In this document: positions 1 to 6,210 of the stretch, in pieces
Layout: each line of letters starts with the position of its first letter
Position numbering within the stretch: position 1 is the stretch's first letter
NCBI GenBank assembly: GCA_041658685.1
Contig: JBAZZS010000006.1
Span: forward strand, 1-28,707
DNA: 28,707 nucleotides
Origin: Candidatus Gracilibacteria bacterium
Lineage (GTDB): Bacteria > Patescibacteriota > Gracilibacteria > UBA1369 > UBA12473
Direction: 5' to 3'
The notes under the pieces: generated by a model
Seen by the model: only the letters and a program-made list of their open reading frames with translations
The model's database searches: none
Told to the model about the DNA's origin: nothing
Program-made: the position numbers and the translations under genes

Positions 1-99
1 AAAGGTTTTAATACACCTAAGTCTCTTTTTGCTTGGATCGAAGGGTTTTGTAAGTACAAAAAATCCATCACTTGCAATCCAAAAAATCAACCAAATTAA
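1..99 (+). CDS. 3' fragment of an unidentified repeated gene (possibly a transposase)
   Basis: Reading frame 1 is open from the window edge to TAA at 97-99 and gives 32 residues including PKSLFAWIEGFCKYKK. The other copy at 28602-28706 encodes the same residues. The two base differences inside the frame (TTT/TTC and AAT/AAC) are both synonymous, which supports this frame as coding. Only the C-terminus is visible, so I cannot name the family. A transposase of an insertion sequence present in several copies is the simplest idea, but this is inference. Confidence 0.5.
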   Translation, partial: KGFNTPKSLFAWIEGFCKYKKSITCNPKNQPN

Positions 100-127
100 T
101 TTAACTATCCCGCCAGGGCAGAGTTTT
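1..127 (+). repeat. Left copy of window-terminal inverted repeat
   Basis: This stretch is repeated in reverse complement at 28574-28700. I count three mismatches over 127 bases. The copy includes the last 33 codons of a reading frame (1-99) and a 28-base flank that ends in a GC-rich block and a T run. It stops at the last codons of the neighbouring minus-strand methyltransferase, whose stop codon (126-128) overlaps it by two bases. The same element at both ends in inverted orientation is what an assembly broken at dispersed repeats would give. Confidence 0.93.
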
Positions 128-1301
128 ATTTACGCTCCACCACAAAGATCTCCCGTCCCACGGCCTGGTCTTGGCGATGGTAACGGACCGCGTGATGGAC
201 CGTGTAACCGCAGGTTCCGATCATGGCTTTGAGGCCGTTGATGGGGAACGTGTTTTTGTAGGTGTAGTGAATCGGAAAAGCGAACACCAGCGGCGTGCCG
301 GGTTTGAGTAGGGGATGAAGGGTTCGCAACATGTTTTCGTACAAGCCGAGGAGTCTGGAATGGGTTTTGAAAATATTGGCCTCAGGCGCAGACATGTGCA
401 TGGGCGGGCCGAGGTACGTTTCGCTCACCACCAAGTCCGGGGGAGTGGGGAGGTCTTTTTTCGTCAGCTCGGTCGCATCTGCAGTAAAGAGGTCGACGCT
501 ACGATCCGCGGCGCCTTTTTCAGCGAAAAACGGAGTTTGTTTGAACCAGTCGAGGTTTTTTTGAGCCGCATCCATGGCAATGGGATCGCGGTCGGAACCG
601 ATCACGTTCATGCCTTTGAGGATCGCTTCGCCAAGAATTGTGCCACTTCCACAAAAGGGATCGAAGAGAGTTTTTCCTTCAAATGTTATTTCCTTTGTGG
701 CCAATCCCGCGAGGTTGATCATCATTTGCGCCAGTTTGGGGGGCAACATGCCTTGTTTGGCCAAACGCACGGGTTTTTCGTAGTCGCGCAAGCTGTACCC
801 GGCAAAATCCTGCACTGCCAAGGTTTGCGAAATCAGGATTTTTCCTTCCACTTTTAAAATATTGAAATCCGTCATGGTTCGGAGTAATCCGCCTTTTTCA
901 ATCACGACACTGGTGAGATTGCCCATTTGATTGAGAAATCGTCCGTTTCGGCCATGTTCGCGAAGTTCGAGTTTAATTTTTTTTAATATATTTTTAAGAA
1001 ATCGGTCATCTTGTGGGAAGACGCTGAGTCCAAAAATCATTTTTCCTTCGGGAAGTAATTCGATGAGTCGTTCAGCCATGCCTTGAACCATGGCTTCTTG
1101 AGTTTCGCTTTCAGCCCAGACTTCACTTAATTTGATGCAACCGCCCAGGCCGTCCAAAACGGCTTTTGGGTTGGCAAACGATTCGTGGTCCACGAGGGCC
1201 ATGTCCCCGTGGCGTTGGATGTCCGGGCCAAATACGGCGCGAATTTCGAGCTCGGATAAATCCTGTTCTCGGCCCAAATGAAAGCAATAAGTGGTTTGCA
1301 T
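126..1301 (-). CDS. Trm11/TrmG10-like RNA guanine-N2 methyltransferase
   Basis: This is a 391-residue class I SAM-dependent methyltransferase of the UPF0020/Trm11 kind, which normally methylates a guanine exocyclic amine in tRNA. An N-terminal region of about 170 residues (a THUMP-like role is likely but not provable by eye) precedes RDYEKPVRLAKQGMLPPKLA at 172-191, typical of the Trm11/TrmG10 group. The SAM-binding motif DPFCGSGT is at 214-221 and the acidic GSDRDP at 235-240. The expected catalytic motif, usually [DN]PPY, is replaced by SETYLGPP at 293-300. The gene runs alone on the minus strand and its stop codon overlaps the left terminal repeat, so the end of the protein (VVERK) may have been set by that insertion. 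The exact target base is unknown. Confidence 0.8.
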   Translation of the reverse strand: MQTTYCFHLGREQDLSELEIRAVFGPDIQRHGDMALVDHESFANPKAVLDGLGGCIKLSEVWAESETQEAMVQGMAERLIELLPEGKMIFGLSVFPQDDRFLKNILKKIKLELREHGRNGRFLNQMGNLTSVVIEKGGLLRTMTDFNILKVEGKILISQTLAVQDFAGYSLRDYEKPVRLAKQGMLPPKLAQMMINLAGLATKEITFEGKTLFDPFCGSGTILGEAILKGMNVIGSDRDPIAMDAAQKNLDWFKQTPFFAEKGAADRSVDLFTADATELTKKDLPTPPDLVVSETYLGPPMHMSAPEANIFKTHSRLLGLYENMLRTLHPLLKPGTPLVFAFPIHYTYKNTFPINGLKAMIGTCGYTVHHAVRYHRQDQAVGREIFVVERK

Positions 1302-1331
1302 AGGGTTTATAACGAAATAAACTAATCAAAG

Positions 1332-1453
1332 GATGGGTTGTAGACGATGAGCGGATCGCGTGCGCGCCCGGAGCGACTGACGAAGACGTAGCGAGCTACG
1401 TCGAGGATAGGCGCGAGGACGTAAGCCGCGAGATGCCGTCGGCTACGCCCATC
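1332..1453. repeat. GC-rich foldback (REP/MITE-like) element
   Basis: About 120 bases between the methyltransferase and ssb are far more GC-rich than their surroundings and fold back on themselves. The ends are inverted (GATGGG-GTAG at the left, CTAC-CCCATC at the right). At the centre is a perfect 7-bp palindrome GACGTAG/CTACGTC with a 4-base loop. Intermediate segments (CGCGCC and CGGATCGCG against their complements) also pair imperfectly. I see no frame worth calling. A short non-autonomous palindromic element is the best description. Confidence 0.55.
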
Positions 1454-1579
1454 ACTGATCAGGGGATTTCGTTACAAGCCCTTTGTGGCTTTAAGATAGC
1501 GGATTTCCCCTAGGCAATCCATGGTTTTTTTAGTAGCATGGCCACGCCTAAGAGGGCCTTATCTTTTAATGAAATTTTT

Positions 1580-2071
1580 ATGTCCATGTCTTTGAATCGA
1601 GCTCAGCTCATTGGAAATTTAACCCGAGATCCCGAAGCGCGCCAAACGTCCTCCGGAAAGTCGGTGGTGAATTTTGGAATTGCCACGAATTCTCGCTGGA
1701 CCGATGCCAGCGGCCAAGTTCAGGAAAAAACCGAGTTTCATAATATCGTGGTGTGGGGGAAACTCGCGGACATTTGTGCTCAATACATTCGAAAGGGGAG
1801 TAAAGTGTACGTTGAAGGACGCATTCAATCTCGCGAATGGCAGGGAGAAGATGGTGTCAAACGCTTCCGTACCGAGATTGTGGCGGAAAATGTCATCATG
1901 CTTGACCGAAAAGGCGCGAGCAGTGAAGGCGGATCCGGATTTGAACAACGCTCTTTTGGAGCGGGTGCGAGTTCTGCTTCAAAATCCGTGCCCATGGACG
2001 CGGCTCCGGCCGATGATTTGCCCGTGACTTCCGGAAATGGCGAGATTCCGATTTCGGATTTGCCGTTTTAA
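1580..2071 (+). CDS. ssb: Single-stranded DNA-binding protein
   Basis: SSB binds single-stranded DNA during replication, recombination and repair. The OB-fold begins SLNRAQLIGNLTRDPEAR and continues with the typical GKSVVNFGIATN, EFHNIVVWGKLAD, YIRKGSKVYVEGRIQSREW and FRTEIVAENVIMLD segments. A Ser/Gly/Ala-rich linker follows, then an acidic tip ending ISDLPF, which docks partner proteins. The frame stays open upstream to an ATG at 1538, but that adds 14 residues with no SSB character. I chose ATG 1580 (MSMSLNRAQ, 163 aa), and ATG 1586 is equally possible. No clear Shine-Dalgarno precedes any of them. The gene stands alone, with a foldback element upstream and a structured RNA locus downstream on the other strand. 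Confidence 0.96.
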   Translation: MSMSLNRAQLIGNLTRDPEARQTSSGKSVVNFGIATNSRWTDASGQVQEKTEFHNIVVWGKLADICAQYIRKGSKVYVEGRIQSREWQGEDGVKRFRTEIVAENVIMLDRKGASSEGGSGFEQRSFGAGASSASKSVPMDAAPADDLPVTSGNGEIPISDLPF

Positions 2072-2116
2072 AAAACTATCAAAACAAGGTGAGACGAGAA
2101 AAATGGAGCGCATTAC

Positions 2117-2145
2117 AAAAAACCCCGCAAGTTAATAGCGAGGTT
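2117..2145 (-). terminator. Intrinsic terminator, minus strand (possibly bidirectional)
   Basis: Read on the minus strand, an 8-bp stem (AACCTCGC/GCGGGGTT, one G-U pair) encloses a 9-base loop and runs directly into six T residues. In the plus direction the stem is followed only by TTCTTTG, so it is stronger for minus-strand transcripts, but it could also stop ssb transcription. Confidence 0.7.
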
Positions 2146-2570
2146 CTTTGTAAAACTTGTGCAGACCCATTATTGCATCTGATTTGAATAAAAATATATA
2201 AATCAGGAATGATGGATTGCAAAAATTTTTTCCATGAGAGCCGACTCATTCAGCTCACGGGCTACCCCCTACCATCCTACGGTCCCTTTATTATCCGGAG
2301 TACCAGCCGGTTTTGTTTTTGTTTTTTGCATCTCTTACAGAGTATGTATGAGAATACAGTTTGTTTTTGTTTGAAGAGGAATCTATTTCACAAGGAAGGG
2401 AAGTGAAACAGAAAGGGAGGTTGGAGTCGCAACCTGAATCGAAAAGTAGGGAGGAAGGGAGGCACGAGTAGGGACTTTTAAAGAGTAATGCTCGTGAGGC
2501 CCTCCTTTCTCACTACTTTCCAATTACTGGAAGGAGGAGGTGACTGCGCGATTTTTTAAGGAACGCAAAT
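2117..2570 (-). ncRNA. Candidate structured, C-rich non-coding RNA (about 450 nt)
   Basis: The 637-base gap between ssb and gmk has no convincing protein gene, but it has a consensus-like promoter and a terminator facing each other on the minus strand. Between them lie several inverted repeats: a long interrupted stem at 2443-2449...2463-2468 with 2491-2496...2513-2519, and short hairpins at 2418-2435, 2386-2408 and 2179-2206. The transcript would be pyrimidine-rich, with repeated CCUCC/CCUCCC tracts (opposite 2415-2420, 2449-2454, 2457-2462 and 2533-2540) that are complementary to Shine-Dalgarno sequences. I could not match it to RNase P RNA, tmRNA, SRP RNA or a known riboswitch. The long stem with a large internal loop is loosely like 6S RNA, but the length is not. 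A 20-codon frame lies inside it (2269-2331). Confidence 0.45.
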
Positions 2571-2576
2571 CTTTAT

Positions 2577-2605
2577 AGTATAGCAGTTTTAAATCGGAAT
2601 TTCAA
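2577..2605 (-). promoter_or_regulatory. Sigma-70-type promoter for the minus-strand RNA
   Basis: On the minus strand TTGAAA (2600-2605) and TATACT (2577-2582) are separated by exactly 17 bases, which places the start near 2570. This is one of the best promoter matches in the window. It points away from gmk into the gap, so it is not the gmk promoter. Confidence 0.65.
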
Positions 2606-2708
2606 TCCCCGGAAATATTTGTTAGACTCTGAGGTGAAAGATTTCGTGCGCGGTTAAACGTTTTGAAATCTCTATATAGTAATACTTTTTTAAAAATAAG
2701 TCAATAGT

Positions 2709-3278
2709 ATGCCTGGAAAATTATTCCTCATTCTTGGTTCATCGGGGTCCGGAAAGGGGACGGTGCTTGAGGCGTTGCACAAAGATTGCAAACAATATGT
2801 GTTCCCGTTGTCCTGCACGACTCGACCGCGTCGACCCGGGGAGCGCGACGGCGATATTTATCATTTTGTGACCAAGGCGGATTTTGAGGGGCGAATTGAG
2901 AAGGGAGAGTTTTTGGAATACGCGACCGTGCATCAGGATAATTATTACGGCACGCTCAAAGCGCCGATCTTGCGCGCACTCGAGGATGGCAAAACCGTGG
3001 TGCGTGAAGTGGATGTGCAAGGCCTTCGTTCGATTCGTAACTTGATTTCCAAGGAGCATTTGGTGTCTGTTTTCTTGACGGTTTCGGATTGGGAAATTTT
3101 ACGACAACGTATTTTGAAACGCAGTCCCATGTCCGTGGAGGAAATCTCGCATCGGTATGAAAGTTATTTAATCGAAATGTCGTGGGCGAAAGAGTGCGAT
3201 TTTGTGGTGGAAAGCGTGGAAGGACACATTGAAAAATTGATTGCGGATGTGAAAGAAATTATTGAAAAAAATGCATGA
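2709..3278 (+). CDS. gmk: Guanylate kinase
   Basis: This enzyme phosphorylates GMP to GDP with ATP, in the cytoplasm, for nucleotide supply. The 189 residues are full length for the family. The P-loop GSSGSGKGT is at 10-18. The GMP-binding segment SCTTRPRRPGERDG is at 35-48, followed by GEFLEYATVHQDNYYGT at 66-82 and VDVQG at 101-105. A weak -10-like TATAGT lies at 2675-2680. The gene ends in TGA and a strong intrinsic terminator follows at 3326, so it appears to be transcribed alone. Confidence 0.97.
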   Translation: MPGKLFLILGSSGSGKGTVLEALHKDCKQYVFPLSCTTRPRRPGERDGDIYHFVTKADFEGRIEKGEFLEYATVHQDNYYGTLKAPILRALEDGKTVVREVDVQGLRSIRNLISKEHLVSVFLTVSDWEILRQRILKRSPMSVEEISHRYESYLIEMSWAKECDFVVESVEGHIEKLIADVKEIIEKNA

Positions 3279-3325
3279 TCGCAACGGTTTGAATGACTTT
3301 TTTAAAAAATCTAAAAAAAACTTTT

Positions 3326-3357
3326 TTGAGCTAACAGGAGTGGCTCAACTTTTTTTT
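3326..3357 (+). terminator. Intrinsic terminator after gmk
   Basis: An 8-bp stem (TTGAGCTA/TGGCTCAA, one G-U pair) with a 7-base loop is followed by C and eight T residues. It separates gmk from the polyamine operon. It also makes upstream starts for the next gene within this T run unlikely. Confidence 0.85.
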
Positions 3358-3389
3358 GAATTTTATAACCCCTTTTTTTAAAAATTCTC

Positions 3390-3418
3390 TTTACATAAAA
3401 AAAGATATTTCCTACATT
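3390..3418 (+). promoter_or_regulatory. Promoter of the polyamine operon
   Basis: TTTACA (3390-3395) and TACATT (3413-3418) are spaced by 17 bases, giving a start near 3425 and a leader of about 24 bases before ATG 3449. It lies just after the gmk terminator and before three same-strand genes. Confidence 0.5.
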
Positions 3419-3448
3419 GTGTGCGTTAATCTTTTTTTCTCAAGAAAA

Positions 3449-4069
3449 ATGGAAAAAAATGCTCGTTTAACTTCAACTTCAAAATCTTCCAAAAAAACAT
3501 TAAATGCCGATAAGCCGCCCCCCCGTAGTGTGGTTACCGAAGGAGGCCGTTTAATCGGGAATCGAATTCCTAAGGATTTCTTTATTTCCAAAGGAAAAGG
3601 AGAGAGTGAAATCACCATCCATGCCGGATCGTATCATTTGGCGCTCCGCGATGCGGGAATCGAAATGTGCAATATCATCACGTATTCTTCCATCCTTTCC
3701 GGAATCGCCAATGAAATTAAAAAACCGAAAACATTGGTTCACGGATCGGTGATGGAAACCATTATGGCGGTTTCAACCGCGGAAAAAGGCAATCGAGCCA
3801 CGGCCGCTATTGTTTTTGGGTGGTTGTATGATCGGAAAACAGGGGAAAAACATGGCGGATTGGTGTGTGAATACAACGGATGTTTGCCTGAAAAAGAAGC
3901 GGTGAAACAATTGCGTGCCAGTTTGAATGAACTTTATACGAATGGATATGATGGAAAATTTGAAATGAAAGATATTACATTGAATTCTGAAAGTATGCTG
4001 GTGAAGAAAAATTATGGCACGGTGTTGGTGTCGCTTTGCTGGGTCAATTACGTTGTCCCCATTTATTAA
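3449..4069 (+). CDS. pdaD: Pyruvoyl-dependent arginine decarboxylase
   Basis: This enzyme decarboxylates arginine to agmatine with a self-made pyruvoyl group instead of PLP. The proenzyme cleaves itself between two serines, seen here in TYSSILSG (Ser80-Ser81 counting from ATG 3449). Other family-like segments are SEITIHAGSYHLALRDAGIE before the cleavage site and LVHGSVMETIMA, ATAAIVFGW and GGLVCEYNG after it. The frame extends upstream to 3356, but that part covers the gmk T run and the promoter. I therefore start at 3449 (MEKNARLT, 206 aa). The first 25 or so residues form a Ser/Lys/Pro-rich tail not usual in this family, which is normally about 160 residues. Agmatinase follows after 11 bases. 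Confidence 0.9.
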   Translation: MEKNARLTSTSKSSKKTLNADKPPPRSVVTEGGRLIGNRIPKDFFISKGKGESEITIHAGSYHLALRDAGIEMCNIITYSSILSGIANEIKKPKTLVHGSVMETIMAVSTAEKGNRATAAIVFGWLYDRKTGEKHGGLVCEYNGCLPEKEAVKQLRASLNELYTNGYDGKFEMKDITLNSESMLVKKNYGTVLVSLCWVNYVVPIY

Positions 4070-4080
4070 GGCTTGAAACG

Positions 4081-4917
4081 ATGAATTACGGCAATCTCCC
4101 GGCGCGCTACTCCGGGCTCAAAAGCTCGAAGGTCGTGATCGTGCCGGTTCCTTATGATGGAACCAGTACTTGGGGAAAAGGCGCGGACAAAGGGCCGGCC
4201 GCTCTTTTGGACGCGTCCGCGAATATGGAATTGTATGACATCGAGACCGATTCCGAACCTTATACAATAGGAATTCATACGGATAAGCCGTTGCTTTATA
4301 AGACGCCGGAAAAAGGCGCGAAAGTAACGGAAGAAAAAGTCGGTGCTTTTTTGGATCAAGGAAAATTGGTGTGTTTGTTGGGAGGGGAACATTCTGTGAG
4401 CGCGGGAGCGATTGCCGCGGCGGCGAAACGATTTAAAAAAATGTCTGTGCTTCAGCTGGACGCGCATTCGGACATGAGAGAGGAATACAACGGCTCTCGT
4501 TACAATCACGCGTGTGTGATGGCACGGGCCAAGGATTTGTGCCCGGTGGTGCAAGTGGGGATTCGCAGTATGGACTCTTGTGAAAAGCCGAACATTAAAA
4601 AAGATCGTGTTTTTTTTGCCGAGAATATTCGCACTCGAAAAAATTGGATCCGTGAGGTGGTGGCGAAATTGACCGACGAGGTTTATATCACGATTGATTT
4701 GGATGTTTTTGACCCTTCGGTTTTGCCGTCCACAGGAACGCCGGAACCCGGAGGATTGGGGTGGTATGAAGTTTTGGATTTATTGCGTGAAGTGATTCGT
4801 CAAAAAAAGATGGTGGCTTTTGATGTGGTGGAGTTGGCGCCGAATCCCAAAGAAAAGGCGTCGGATTTTTTGGCCGCCAAATTGATTTATAAGATGCTAG
4901 CTTATCGTTATTTTTAA
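4081..4917 (+). CDS. speB: Agmatinase (ureohydrolase family)
   Basis: It hydrolyses agmatine to putrescine and urea at a two-manganese centre. All metal-ligand motifs are present: GGEHS at 101-105, DAHSD at 127-131, YNH at 141-143, IDLDVFDPS at 205-213 and PEPGG at 221-225. Length (278 aa) is usual for the family. The frame is open back to an ATG at 4036 inside the decarboxylase gene, but MNYGNLPARYSG at 4081 is the better start, since the family begins with this kind of short lead into VVIVPVPYDGTSTW. Agmatinase is preferred over arginase or formiminoglutamase because the gene sits directly after arginine decarboxylase. The DHS-like gene follows after 18 bases. Confidence 0.9.
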   Translation: MNYGNLPARYSGLKSSKVVIVPVPYDGTSTWGKGADKGPAALLDASANMELYDIETDSEPYTIGIHTDKPLLYKTPEKGAKVTEEKVGAFLDQGKLVCLLGGEHSVSAGAIAAAAKRFKKMSVLQLDAHSDMREEYNGSRYNHACVMARAKDLCPVVQVGIRSMDSCEKPNIKKDRVFFAENIRTRKNWIREVVAKLTDEVYITIDLDVFDPSVLPSTGTPEPGGLGWYEVLDLLREVIRQKKMVAFDVVELAPNPKEKASDFLAAKLIYKMLAYRYF

Positions 4918-4935
4918 TCTTTTATAATTTTTATT

Positions 4936-6048
4936 ATGCAAAACAGTAAATTCGACGGATTGTCGCCGGCGATTAAAAAACTCATTGATTTTAATGAAGG
5001 GGCCGGAGCCGGGAAAGCGGGCAAAGGCACGTTGAGCGATTCGGTGAAGGCGAGCAAAACGCCGGTGTCTTCGTTTGCGGAACGAACTTTGAACCATTGC
5101 AATGGCGGAGCCACGTATCAAGCCGCGTTGTGGTTGAAAAATCATTTGGACCAAGGCGGAAAGTTGGTGATCACGCTTTCCGGAGCCTTGAGTTCTTTTC
5201 AAGTGGGAGTCATGCTCGCGGAATTGATTCGCCAAGACAAAGTGCATTTGATTTCCGCGACCGGAGCCAACCACGAAGAATCGTATTATCGTTATGTGGC
5301 GCATTCGCATTATGCGTACATTCCGCGCTACACCGAGCTCACGCCCGAGCAGGAGGCCGAGCTTCGTGATGCAGGGTTGAGACGCATCACCGACACGTTT
5401 TTGCCCGAAGATGAAAGTGTTCGCATCATGGAACCGCATTTGCTTAAAATGTGGAAGGACGCGCAAGCCAAAGGCGAACGTTATTTTCCGTATGAATATT
5501 TTCGTCGATTGTTTTCGGAAAATTTAATTCAGCCGGATCCCAAAGCCAATCCCGAGGATTGTTGGGCGTATGCCGCGTATCAAAAAAACATTCCGATTGT
5601 GATTCCGGGGTTTGAAGATTCCACTATGGGAAATATTTTTGCGAGTTATACGTATTCGGGAAAATATCGCACGGACAAGACTACGATTTTGGATCAAAAT
5701 GTGATGAAAACCGGGCTTGAGTATTTTACGTCTCTTTACGATTGGTATCAGGAAACGTCGGAAGATCATCCGGTGGCGTTTTTGCAATTGGGAGGCGGGA
5801 TTGCCGCGGATTTTCCGATTTGCATTGTGCCTTCATTGAAACACGATTTGCAGTATCCCAAGGTGCGCGATTGGGCCGGATTCATTGAGATCGGTTCTTC
5901 GCCCATGTCTTTTGGGTCTTATTCCGGAGCCGGTGGCAAAGAAAAAATCACGTGGGACAAACTCTCGACCCAAAGTTATTACCAAATCATTCAAAGCGAT
6001 GCCACAGTGGTGTTCCCGTGGATGGCGGCGGTTTTGTTGGGGTTGTAA
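4936..6048 (+). CDS. Deoxyhypusine-synthase-like polyamine enzyme
   Basis: This 370-residue protein belongs to the deoxyhypusine synthase family, which moves an aminobutyl group from spermidine through NAD-dependent chemistry and a lysine imine. Family segments visible are LVITLSGALSSFQVG (77-91), LISATGANHEE (105-115), PIVIPGFEDSTMGN (220-233), FLQLGGGIAADFPI (282-295) and EIGSSPMSFGSYSGA (318-332). The catalytic lysine region (SWGKI-like in true DHS) appears as TWDKL with Lys342, so the key lysine is kept. Bacteria lack eIF5A, the substrate of true DHS. Position after arginine decarboxylase and agmatinase makes spermidine, homospermidine or a related aminopropyl or aminobutyl product the likely output. 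Which product it makes is open. Confidence 0.85.
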   Translation: MQNSKFDGLSPAIKKLIDFNEGAGAGKAGKGTLSDSVKASKTPVSSFAERTLNHCNGGATYQAALWLKNHLDQGGKLVITLSGALSSFQVGVMLAELIRQDKVHLISATGANHEESYYRYVAHSHYAYIPRYTELTPEQEAELRDAGLRRITDTFLPEDESVRIMEPHLLKMWKDAQAKGERYFPYEYFRRLFSENLIQPDPKANPEDCWAYAAYQKNIPIVIPGFEDSTMGNIFASYTYSGKYRTDKTTILDQNVMKTGLEYFTSLYDWYQETSEDHPVAFLQLGGGIAADFPICIVPSLKHDLQYPKVRDWAGFIEIGSSPMSFGSYSGAGGKEKITWDKLSTQSYYQIIQSDATVVFPWMAAVLLGL

Positions 6049-6070
6049 TGGGGCGTGATTAGAGAGGCCG

Positions 6071-6098
6071 TGTCACCCTGAGGCTCTCGAAGGGGGAC
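6071..6098. repeat. Intergenic copy of a dispersed palindromic repeat
   Basis: The reverse complement contains a TTCGA-GCCTCAGGGTGAC core. It resembles a widely dispersed short palindromic repeat whose typical form is TTCGACAGGCTCAGGGTGA. A related copy lies inside the LysE-family gene at 10982-11015. The inverted arms here are degraded. Confidence 0.5.
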
Positions 6099-6151
6099 TT
6101 TATGGTGTATGGCTTTATCTCATCCCCAAGCCATTTTTAATGTTTTTCGGG

Positions 6152-6181
6152 TTGACGATTTTGCGGGGATGGGGATACGAT
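6152..6181 (+). promoter_or_regulatory. Promoter of the aminotransferase gene
   Basis: TTGACG (6152-6157) and TACGAT (6176-6181) are 18 bases apart, with the expected start about 25 bases before ATG 6211. A CATCCCC/GGGGATG inverted pair (around 6121 and 6167) flanks the -35 box and could be an operator or chance. Confidence 0.45.
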
Positions 6182-6210
6182 TAGGCCCTGTTATTTAATC
6201 AACCTTAAAT

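Noticed and set aside
2209..2406. A 65-codon plus-strand frame in the ssb-gmk gap
   Set aside because: Low-complexity Phe/Cys-rich residues, no ribosome site and no family pattern. It lies opposite the better supported minus-strand RNA.
2117..2570. RNase P RNA or tmRNA for the minus-strand RNA
   Set aside because: The conserved P4 sequences of RNase P and the tRNA-like ends of tmRNA could not be found on either strand.
3356..3448. Upstream extension of the arginine decarboxylase
   Set aside because: It covers the gmk terminator T run and a promoter, and adds hydrophobic residues not found in the family.
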